The position numbers were made by a program, and so were the translations under genes. A model generated the notes under the pieces. It was not told the DNA's origin. It saw only the letters and a program-made list of their open reading frames with translations, and ran no database searches. 9,888 nt of DNA, taken from JBOGZD01 sp050697155. Lineage in GTDB: Bacteria > Actinomycetota > Thermoleophilia > Solirubrobacterales > 70-9. Positions 1 to 5,542 of this stretch are shown here, piece by piece. Position 1 is the stretch's first letter, and every line of letters starts with the position of its first letter. The stretch covers positions 1 to 9,888 of the forward strand of contig JBOGZD010000103.1 in NCBI GenBank assembly GCA_050697155.1, written 5' to 3'.

Positions 1-129
1 CTCATCAAGCTGGCCGACCAACATCCGGAACTTTGCGCCGATCGCCTCCTCGTCGACCACAGCCCAAGATTCTCCGCCCACCACCCTGAACCTCCCAACT
101 ACGCGCGTTTATTTATGCGCGAGCCCTAA
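1..129 (+). CDS. Possible 3' end of an unrecognised gene (partial)
   Basis: The first plus-strand frame is open from the window edge to a TAA at 127-129 and would encode about 42 C-terminal residues, including the stretch LIKLADQHPELCADRLLVDH. I recognise no family. About two thirds of its third codon positions are G or C, clearly fewer than in the genes that follow, and the second frame is also open here, so an open frame alone proves little. If real, it would converge with serA, 15 bases away. It could equally be non-coding spacer. Confidence 0.22.
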   Translation, partial: LIKLADQHPELCADRLLVDHSPRFSAHHPEPPNYARLFMREP

Positions 130-144
130 GTCATCAATCGCCAC

Positions 145-1725
145 CTAGAGGTCGACGGCGCGGCCGGCGAAGAAGCCGTCGCCGCCGGCGATCTCATCGA
201 CGACGCCGGTGGGGACGGCGGCGTCGGTGGTCAGCGCCATCACCGCCTCGTGCTCGCGAGCCTCGGCGCCCACCGCGGCGGAGACGATGTTGACCCCGTG
301 CTCGCCGAAGGCGGTCCCGACGCGGCCGATCATCCCCGGCTGGTCGGCGTAGCGGAAGATCGCAAGGTGGTCGGCGAAGGGCATGTAGAAGCTCTGGCCC
401 CAGACACCGACGAGGTAGGGGACGTTGCGGGGGCCGACGCCGGTGCCGGCGACCTCCACCGCGCCCCTGCCGTCGCCGATCCGGACAGCGACCAGCTCGG
501 TGAAGTCCTCCGACGCCGATTCCTTTACCTCCACCAGCTCGATGCCCCGCTCCTCGGCCATCGCCGGCGCGTTGACCAAGTTGACCGGCTCCTCGGTGTG
601 GCCGGACAGGATCCCGACTAGGACCGCGATCCCCAGCAGGCGGGTGTCGTGCTCGGCGATCCGGCCGCGGAACGAGACCTGAACCCGATCGATCCCCCCC
701 TCGCCCAATCCCTGGGCCAGCTTGCCGAGCTTCTCGCACAGCGGCACGAACGGCGCCAGCGCCTCCATCTCCTCCGGGCGCACTGCGGCGATGTTGACCG
801 CGTTGGTGACCACTCCTCCGGTGAGCGCGGCGCGTACCTGCTCGGCGGTGACGATCCCGGCGCGATCCTGCGCCTCGGCGGTCGAGGCGCCCAGGTGCGG
901 AGTGACGACGACGTCGTCGCGCTCGAACAGCGGGTGCGAGGTGAACGGCTCCTGGGGGAAGACGTCGAGCGCCGCGCCGGCGACCTTGCCCGACTCGAGT
1001 CCGCGCTCGAGCGCGTCGAGGTCGACCAGCTCGCCGCGGGCGCAGTTGACGATCCGGACGCCGTCGCGCATCTTCGCGATCGCGGCATCGTCGATCCAGC
1101 CCGCGGTCTCGGGCGTCTTGGGCAGGTGGATGGTGATGATCTCGGCGCGGGCGTAGAGGTCGTCGGTTGTCCGCGCCCCCTCGACCCCGAGCTCCCTGAA
1201 GCGCTCTGGCGAGACGAACTTGTCGAAGGCGACCACCTCCATGTCGAAGGCGAGCGCGCGCTTGGCGACCAGCTGGCCGATGCGGCCGAAGCCGATCACG
1301 CCGAGCGTCTTGCCGTAGAGCTCGTTACCGCCGAAGCGCGAGCGCTCCCACCTCCCTGCGATCAGCGAGCCGTGGGCCTGCGGGACGTTCCGGCATAGGG
1401 CGAGCACCATCGCCAGGGTGTGCTCGGCGGCGGCGACCGAGTTCGACTCGGGCGCGTTGGCGACCACGATCCCGCGCTTGGTGGCGGCGTCGACGTCGAC
1501 ATTGTCGACGCCGGTGCCGGCTCGGCCGATCACCTTCATCCGCGCGGCGTGCCCGATCAGCTCCGCGGTCAGCTTGGTGCCCGAACGGATCAGGATCGCG
1601 TCGAAGTCCCCGATCCGCTCGGCGAGCTCGCCGTCGTCCCAGTCGATCCCGAGCTCAACCTCGAACTGCTCACGCAGCAGGTCGATCCCCGACTCGGCGA
1701 TCTTCTCCGTCACCAGGACCTTCAT
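145..1725 (-). CDS. serA: D-3-phosphoglycerate dehydrogenase (type I, with ASB and ACT domains)
   Basis: This cytosolic enzyme oxidises 3-phosphoglycerate to 3-phosphohydroxypyruvate with NAD+, the first step of the phosphorylated serine pathway. The 526-residue product has the normal length of the long type I form. Visible parts are the Rossmann glycine motif GFGRIG at 145-150 with an acidic residue at about D168, and the catalytic set R230 (in NCARGE), E259 (in DVFPQEP) and H277 (in TPHLGAST). An ASB-type intervening domain covers roughly 315-445 and a C-terminal ACT domain roughly 453-526 (start near HLAIFRYADQPGMIG). In this family the ACT domain senses serine, so feedback inhibition is expected. 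The frame stays open 24 codons further upstream, but the start MKVLVTEK at 1725 fits the family and has a strong GGAGGG five bases before it. The gene lies two bases after serC and is presumably co-transcribed and translationally coupled with it. Confidence 0.97.
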   Translation of the reverse strand: MKVLVTEKIAESGIDLLREQFEVELGIDWDDGELAERIGDFDAILIRSGTKLTAELIGHAARMKVIGRAGTGVDNVDVDAATKRGIVVANAPESNSVAAAEHTLAMVLALCRNVPQAHGSLIAGRWERSRFGGNELYGKTLGVIGFGRIGQLVAKRALAFDMEVVAFDKFVSPERFRELGVEGARTTDDLYARAEIITIHLPKTPETAGWIDDAAIAKMRDGVRIVNCARGELVDLDALERGLESGKVAGAALDVFPQEPFTSHPLFERDDVVVTPHLGASTAEAQDRAGIVTAEQVRAALTGGVVTNAVNIAAVRPEEMEALAPFVPLCEKLGKLAQGLGEGGIDRVQVSFRGRIAEHDTRLLGIAVLVGILSGHTEEPVNLVNAPAMAEERGIELVEVKESASEDFTELVAVRIGDGRGAVEVAGTGVGPRNVPYLVGVWGQSFYMPFADHLAIFRYADQPGMIGRVGTAFGEHGVNIVSAAVGAEAREHEAVMALTTDAAVPTGVVDEIAGGDGFFAGRAVDL

Positions 1726-1727
1726 CG

Positions 1728-2897
1728 CTACCCTCCGCCGCCCGCCGCGCTGGCCGCCGCGTCGCGGGTGGCGGCCGGAACGTTCTCGATGATCCAATCG
1801 ATGCAGGCGGTGAGCGCCTGTACGTCGGTCGGCTCGACGGACGGGAACATCCCGATCCGCAACTGGTTGCGGCCGAGCTTGCGGTACGGCTCGGTGTCGA
1901 CGATCCCGTTCGCGCGCAGCGTGGCAGCGACCGCCGCAGCGTCGATCGTGTCGTCGAAGTCGATCGTGCCGACGACCGGCGAGCGCTTGTGAGGGTCGGA
2001 CACGAACGGCGAGGTAAACCCGGTGCGCTCAGCCCAGCGATAGAGGTGGGAGGAGGACGTGCGGCACCGCTCGACACACCAGTCGAACCCGCCGGATTCG
2101 AGCATCCACTCGATCTGGTCGACGAGGAGCAGCAGCGTCGCAACCGCCGGGGTGTTGTAGGTCTGGTCCTTGCGCGAGTTCTCGAGCGCGATCGCGAGCG
2201 ACAGCGATGCCGGCTGCCAGCGCCCCGCGGCGCCGTCGAGCTGGATGATTCGCTCGATCGCGGCCGGGCTGAGCAGCGCGAGCCAGAGCCCGCCCTCGGC
2301 GCCGAACGACTTCTGCGGGGCGAAGTAGTAAGCGTCCGACTGGGTCGGGTCGAGCGGCAGCCCGCCCGCCCCCGAGGTCGCATCGATGAGCACCAGGGCG
2401 TCGCCGGCGTCGATCGGCCGGACGACGTCGACCATCACCCCGGTCGAGGTCTCGTTGTGGGCCCAGGCGAGCGCGTCGGCGCCGGGGTCGGCCACCGGGT
2501 CGGGCGCGTCGCCGGACTCGGCCTCGATCACGATCGGCTCGGCGAGGTAGGGGGCGGCCTGCGTGACCTTGGTGAACTTGCTCGAGAACTCGCCGTAGCT
2601 CAGGTGCAGCGCCCGCTCGCGCACCAGGCAGGCGGCGGCCGCGTCCCAGAAGGCAGTCGTGCCGCCGTTGCCGAGCGCGACCTCGTAGCCATCCGGCGCC
2701 CGGAGCAGCTCAGCGAGCCCGCGCCGGGTGCGGGCGACCAGGTCCCTGACCGGCGTCTGGCGGTGCGAGGTGCCGATCACGTCGGCGCGCTCGGCGAGCC
2801 GCGCCAGCGCCTCGGGGCGCACCTTCGACGGCCCCGATCCGAACCGGCCGTCGGCGGGTCTCAGCTCGTCGGGTATGCGTGGGTCGGTTGGGTTCAC
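1728..2897 (-). CDS. serC: Phosphoserine aminotransferase (actinobacterial type)
   Basis: This PLP enzyme transfers an amino group from glutamate to 3-phosphohydroxypyruvate, giving phosphoserine, the product that serB would dephosphorylate. The 389-residue product opens with the family's typical segment DGRFGSGPSKVR (17-28). It carries GNGGTTAFWD (77-86), HNETSTGV (147-154), the ID.TSGAGG region (171-179) with its cofactor aspartate, the Schiff-base lysine K196 in APQKSFG, and YNTP at 247-250. The sequence resembles the distinct actinobacterial SerC subfamily more than the E. coli form. I place the start at the GTG at 2897, because the frame's further upstream extension overlaps the divergent yjbQ gene and does not resemble SerC. 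There is no good Shine-Dalgarno before this GTG. The C-terminus is a low-complexity Ala/Gly tail (AASAAGGGG). It is the first gene of the serC-serA operon. Confidence 0.96.
   Translation of the reverse strand: MNPTDPRIPDELRPADGRFGSGPSKVRPEALARLAERADVIGTSHRQTPVRDLVARTRRGLAELLRAPDGYEVALGNGGTTAFWDAAAACLVRERALHLSYGEFSSKFTKVTQAAPYLAEPIVIEAESGDAPDPVADPGADALAWAHNETSTGVMVDVVRPIDAGDALVLIDATSGAGGLPLDPTQSDAYYFAPQKSFGAEGGLWLALLSPAAIERIIQLDGAAGRWQPASLSLAIALENSRKDQTYNTPAVATLLLLVDQIEWMLESGGFDWCVERCRTSSSHLYRWAERTGFTSPFVSDPHKRSPVVGTIDFDDTIDAAAVAATLRANGIVDTEPYRKLGRNQLRIGMFPSVEPTDVQALTACIDWIIENVPAATRDAAASAAGGGG
1731..1736 (-). promoter_or_regulatory. Shine-Dalgarno site of serA, inside the end of serC
   Basis: Read on the minus strand, GGAGGG lies at the extreme 3' end of serC, five bases before the serA ATG at 1725. 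It is one of the two clear Shine-Dalgarno sites in the window and decides the serA start against the longer upstream extension. Its place within the last serC codons implies that ribosomes finishing serC can initiate serA. Confidence 0.75.
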
Positions 2898-2940
2898 GGT
2901 CAGTTCGCCGAGCAGGTTAGGGTGCCAAGATTCGCAGGGC
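2898..2940. promoter_or_regulatory. Short divergent promoter region between serC and yjbQ
   Basis: Only 43 bases separate the two divergent starts, so both promoters must lie here or reach into the genes. Two overlapping sequences fit the TANNNT -10 pattern: TAGGGT on the plus strand at 2918-2923, 17 bases before the yjbQ GTG, and TAACCT on the minus strand at 2919-2914, 16 bases before the serC GTG. Both would give leaders of about 10 bases. No convincing -35 elements are visible. The two -10 candidates share two bases, so polymerase binding in one direction would exclude the other. This is inference from a short degenerate motif. Confidence 0.35.
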
Positions 2941-3402
2941 GTGAGCGCGCACACCAAGTACCTGACGTTCGAGACCGCGGAGCGGCGGGAGCTGATCCGG
3001 ATCACCGAGGACGTCCAAGCGGCCGTCGACCAGTCCGGGGTCGCCGAGGGGATGGTCCTTGTCTCGGCGATGCACATCACCGCGGGCGTCTGGGTCAACG
3101 ACGACGAGCCGGGGCTGCACGCCGACACGCTCGAGTGGCTCGACAAGCTCGCCCCGCCGAGCTGGCAGGAGCCGGCCAACGACACAGCGAGGCAACTCTC
3201 ACCGGACCCGGGCGACTACCGCCACCACGCCGGCGGCGAGGACAACGGCGACGCTCACCTCAAGAACCTGCTCGTCCACCATCAGGTGATCGTCCCGGTG
3301 ACCGAGGGGCGGCTCGACCTCGGGCCCTGGCAGCAGGTCTTCTACTGCGAGTTCGACGGCCGGCGGCCCAAGCGACTCGTCATCAAGGTCCTCGGCGAGT
3401 AG
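2941..3402 (+). CDS. YjbQ / UPF0047 family protein
   Basis: The 153-residue soluble protein belongs to the YjbQ (UPF0047) family, a small single-domain fold. E. coli YjbQ has been reported to show weak thiamine-phosphate synthase activity, but the family's physiological role is not settled. Matching features are SAMHITAGVWVNDDEPGL (42-59) with H45 and acidic/Asn residues, the His-rich stretch YRHHAGGEDNGDAHLKNLL (93-111) with H106, and the C-terminal signature LDLGPWQQVFYCEFDG (125-140). The signature's usual GTW is GPW here. I place the start at the GTG at 2941 (VSAHTKYLTFET), because the frame's upstream extension runs back through serC. No strong Shine-Dalgarno is present. The gene is alone on its strand, divergent from serC, and ends six bases from the convergent DUF4389 gene. 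No functional link to serine synthesis can be shown from sequence. Confidence 0.9.
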   Translation: MSAHTKYLTFETAERRELIRITEDVQAAVDQSGVAEGMVLVSAMHITAGVWVNDDEPGLHADTLEWLDKLAPPSWQEPANDTARQLSPDPGDYRHHAGGEDNGDAHLKNLLVHHQVIVPVTEGRLDLGPWQQVFYCEFDGRRPKRLVIKVLGE

Positions 3403-3405
3403 TCG

Positions 3406-3439
3406 CCGCTATGCACTGAGCGAAAACGGCGGATAGCGG
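3406..3439. terminator. Inverted repeat over the convergent yjbQ / DUF4389 stops, possible bidirectional terminator
   Basis: A perfect 7-base inverted repeat, CCGCTAT at 3406-3412 and ATAGCGG at 3433-3439, is separated by 20 bases. The left arm begins four bases after the yjbQ stop and contains the DUF4389 stop codon; the right arm lies in the last codons of DUF4389. The position suits a shared terminator between convergent genes. The loop is long and there is no T-run on either strand, so it is not a classical intrinsic terminator and may be chance. Confidence 0.3.
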
Positions 3440-4062
3440 TCCGTGATCAGGGTGAACGCGTAGCCCATGACGCGGTTGTGCCAGCGGATCACGCCCTCGA
3501 CGTAGTCGAACAGGCCGCGTGGATACCTCCCGGTGAACAGGATCGCGAACCAGGCGATGATCACCGCGACGATCGCTCCGATGAAGAGGAAGAGGAGCAC
3601 GACGTAGTGTGGAATCGCCAGCAACCACTTGACGAGCGGCAGCCAGCGGTTGAGCTGGCCGGTCACATCCGGGTAGGGAAAGTCGAGGTGGACTCCCTGC
3701 TCTTCGTCCGTGGATGGGTAGCGGTCCTCCATCAGCGCCGCGTAGACCCCGATCCGGTTCTGGAACCGCAGCAGGTTGAGGTTCCAGTCGTACCACCAGC
3801 GAGGGTATTTCTCGCGGAAGACGATCATCAGCAGCGTCGGGATGACCACCACTCCCACCCCGATGGCCGCGGCGACGATCGCGATCGGGATCACCGTGAA
3901 GATTCGAAAGAAGCTGGTCAGGCGGTTGAGCGGACGGTCCGGGTAGTCGACGGAGAAGGTGACCGGGTACTCGGCCGACGGGGGCGGTGGCGGTGGCGGG
4001 GGTTGCTCGGGCGGCGGAGGCTGGCCGGGGGGAGGCGCCGTCGGCGGGGATGGGGTCTCCAT
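3409..4062 (-). CDS. DUF4389 membrane protein with polyproline N-terminus
   Basis: The 217-residue protein has an unusual proline-rich, probably disordered head (residues 1-30, with eight consecutive prolines at 21-28), followed by two related halves. Half one (about 46-116) runs from NRLTSFFRIFTVIP through a hydrophobic segment (55-82) to FQNRIGVYAALMEDRYP. Half two (about 138-212) runs from NRWLPLVKWLLAIPHYVV through a hydrophobic segment (146-177) to WHNRVMGYAFTLITDRYPPF. This duplicated arrangement, with the HN/QN-R...DRYP ends, is what I know as DUF4389, a family of unknown function in actinobacteria and others. Each hydrophobic stretch is long enough for one or two membrane passes; no signal peptide is seen. 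Transcription may start at the ATG itself (see the -10 candidate at 4069-4074). The gene lies 42 bases after ilvC on the same strand, so read-through is also possible. Function unknown. Confidence 0.88.
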   Translation of the reverse strand: METPSPPTAPPPGQPPPPEQPPPPPPPPSAEYPVTFSVDYPDRPLNRLTSFFRIFTVIPIAIVAAAIGVGVVVIPTLLMIVFREKYPRWWYDWNLNLLRFQNRIGVYAALMEDRYPSTDEEQGVHLDFPYPDVTGQLNRWLPLVKWLLAIPHYVVLLFLFIGAIVAVIIAWFAILFTGRYPRGLFDYVEGVIRWHNRVMGYAFTLITDRYPPFSLSA

Positions 4063-4068
4063 GCGACG

Positions 4069-4074
4069 ACCTTA
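4069..4074 (-). promoter_or_regulatory. Candidate -10 element for a leaderless DUF4389 transcript
   Basis: On the minus strand TAAGGT fits the TANNNT -10 pattern and ends six bases before the ATG at 4062. That spacing would put the transcription start on the A of the ATG, giving a leaderless message, a common arrangement in actinobacteria. No Shine-Dalgarno stands at the usual distance, which agrees with this. No recognisable -35 is seen. Confidence 0.4.
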
Positions 4075-4104
4075 TCCGGTGCGCCGGTCGGGATACGACG
4101 TTGC

Positions 4105-5109
4105 TTAGAACTCCTGGTCGATCCAGGGCATCATCGAGCGCAGGTCCTTGCCCACCCTCTCGATCTGATGCCCCGCGGCCTCGTCGCGCATGCGCTGGAA
4201 GCTCTCCGCCCCGGCGCGGTTCTCCGCGATCCACTCGTTCGCGAACTCGCCCGACTGGATGTCGGCGAGCACCTTCTTCATCGCCTCGCGCACCTCGGGG
4301 CCGATCACCTTCGGGCCGCGGGTCATGTCGCCGTACTCCGCCGTGTTCGAGATCGAGTAGCGCATCCCCTGGACGCCCTTCTCGTACATCAGGTCGACGA
4401 TCAGCTTCAGCTCGTGCAGCGTCTCGAAGTAGGCGAGCCGCGGGTCGTAGCCGGCCTCGACGAGCGTCTCGAACCCGGCGCGCACGAGCTCGGTGGCGCC
4501 CCCGCAGAGCACCGACTGCTCGCCGAAGAGGTCGGTCTCGCACTCGTCCTTGAAGCTGGTTTCGATGATCCCCGCGCGCCCGCCGCCGATCGCGCTCGCG
4601 TAGGCGAGCACAAGCCGATGGGCGTCGCCGGTGGCGTCCTGGTGCACCGCCATCAGGCAGGGAACACCGCGCCCGCCCTCGTACTGGCGCCGAACCAGAT
4701 GACCGGGGCCCTTCGGCGCCACCATGCCCACGTCGACCTCGGCCGGCGGCTCGATGAAGCCGAAGTGGACCGAGAAGCCGTGCGCGAACATGAGCAGGTT
4801 GCCGGGGGCGATCCCGTCGCGGATCTCGGCCTCGAAAACCTCGGCCTGCTTCTCGTCCGGCAGCAGGACCATGACGGCGTCGCCCCGACTGGCGGCGTCG
4901 GCGACGTCGAGGACCTCCAGCCCCGCGCCCTCGGCCTGCCCGCGGCTGGCGGAGTCCGGGCGCAGCCCGACGACCACCTGGACACCGGAGTCGCGCAGGT
5001 TGAGCGCATGGGCGTGCCCCTGTGAGCCGTAGCCGAGGATCGCGACCGTCTTGCCGTCGAGCGCCGACCGGTCGGCGTCGGCGTCGTAGAGCGGCTTGCT
5101 CTCGTTCAT
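4105..5109 (-). CDS. ilvC: Ketol-acid reductoisomerase, class I
   Basis: This enzyme converts 2-acetolactate or 2-aceto-2-hydroxybutyrate to the dihydroxy acid with NAD(P)H and Mg2+, the second common step of valine, leucine and isoleucine synthesis. The 334-residue length is that of the short class I form. Visible motifs are the nucleotide-binding GYGSQGHAHALNLRDSG (26-42), H110, K133 in VAPKGPGH, the metal ligands D193 and E197 in ETDLFGEQ, E229 and E233 in YFETLHELKLIVDLMYE, and the substrate-side SISNTAEYGD (252-261). The cofactor loop R50-P-D-S-A-S55 keeps two serines spaced as in NADPH-using enzymes, so NADPH is the likely donor, although D52 is uncommon. The ATG at 5109 lies 10 bases after the SnoaL-like gene and has only a poor Shine-Dalgarno. 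ilvBN, often adjacent upstream in other genomes, is replaced here by that gene and menE. Confidence 0.98.
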   Translation of the reverse strand: MNESKPLYDADADRSALDGKTVAILGYGSQGHAHALNLRDSGVQVVVGLRPDSASRGQAEGAGLEVLDVADAASRGDAVMVLLPDEKQAEVFEAEIRDGIAPGNLLMFAHGFSVHFGFIEPPAEVDVGMVAPKGPGHLVRRQYEGGRGVPCLMAVHQDATGDAHRLVLAYASAIGGGRAGIIETSFKDECETDLFGEQSVLCGGATELVRAGFETLVEAGYDPRLAYFETLHELKLIVDLMYEKGVQGMRYSISNTAEYGDMTRGPKVIGPEVREAMKKVLADIQSGEFANEWIAENRAGAESFQRMRDEAAGHQIERVGKDLRSMMPWIDQEF

Positions 5110-5119
5110 CGCGGGGACT

Positions 5120-5524
5120 CTAGGCGCTCGGGCGCTCCATGAAGTACTCGACGAACTCGCGGCAGCGCCCGTCGCCGTCGAAGCGAATCAGGAAGCAGTT
5201 GTCGTAGACGGTGCGGATCGAGCCATCGGGGTTGGTGTAGGTGCTGCTGCCGATCGCGACCGCGTCGGTGCCCTCCACCGCGAACGGCTGGTAGGCGGCG
5301 TCGTAGCTGCCAGGATCGTCGCGCGCCCATCCATCCTTCTCCGCATAGGCGCCCTCGCCCAGCCACGAGTCGGCGATCGCCTGGCTGCCGACGATCGGCT
5401 CGTCGTAGGGGTGGTAGCGGTACTGGGCCTCGTCGGCGAACAGGGCCACGATCGCATCGCGCTCATAGCTCCTCCACGCCTCGGCGTAGTCCTGCAGCCA
5501 GCGGGCGACGTCTCCCCTCTCCAT
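5120..5524 (-). CDS. SnoaL-like / NTF2-like fold protein, function unknown
   Basis: The 134-residue protein has the look of the SnoaL/NTF2 cone-fold superfamily: an N-terminal amphipathic helix followed by alternating strands, with AEAWRSYERDAIVALFADEA, a HPYDEPIVGSQAIADSW segment of the usual 'hP...p..G..aI..W' kind, and a closing VYDNCFLIRFDGDGRCREFVEYF. Members include enzymes, ligand-binding domains and many uncharacterised proteins, so the fold does not predict the reaction. I chose the ATG at 5524 because AGAGGAG lies five bases before it; an in-frame ATG at 5542, directly after the menE TGA, lacks a comparable site and would add six residues. It sits between menE and ilvC, 18 and 10 bases from each, and is presumably co-transcribed with both. 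No membrane segment or signal peptide is visible. Confidence 0.78.
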   Translation of the reverse strand: MERGDVARWLQDYAEAWRSYERDAIVALFADEAQYRYHPYDEPIVGSQAIADSWLGEGAYAEKDGWARDDPGSYDAAYQPFAVEGTDAVAIGSSTYTNPDGSIRTVYDNCFLIRFDGDGRCREFVEYFMERPSA

Positions 5525-5529
5525 CAGCG

Positions 5530-5536
5530 CTCCTCT
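5530..5536 (-). promoter_or_regulatory. Shine-Dalgarno site of the SnoaL-like gene
   Basis: Read on the minus strand, AGAGGAG lies five bases before the ATG at 5524 and just after the menE stop. It decides in favour of that start over the ATG at 5542. It contrasts with menE, ilvC, menB, menA and menC, which have weak or no such sites. Confidence 0.65.
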
Positions 5537-5542
5537 CGTCAT

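Noticed and set aside
102..121. CGCGC/GCGCG inverted repeat around an AT-rich loop downstream of serA
   Set aside because: The stem is only five bases with a ten-base loop and no T-run follows on either strand. Such arms arise easily by chance in this composition.
1989..3419. A 476-codon plus-strand open frame over serC and yjbQ
   Set aside because: It is a shadow of serC (antisense) and of yjbQ (another frame), with a highly Arg/Gly/Pro-rich translation and no recognisable domain.
3478..5025. A 515-codon plus-strand open frame over DUF4389 and ilvC
   Set aside because: It is antisense to two clear genes, rich in charged residues and without motifs.
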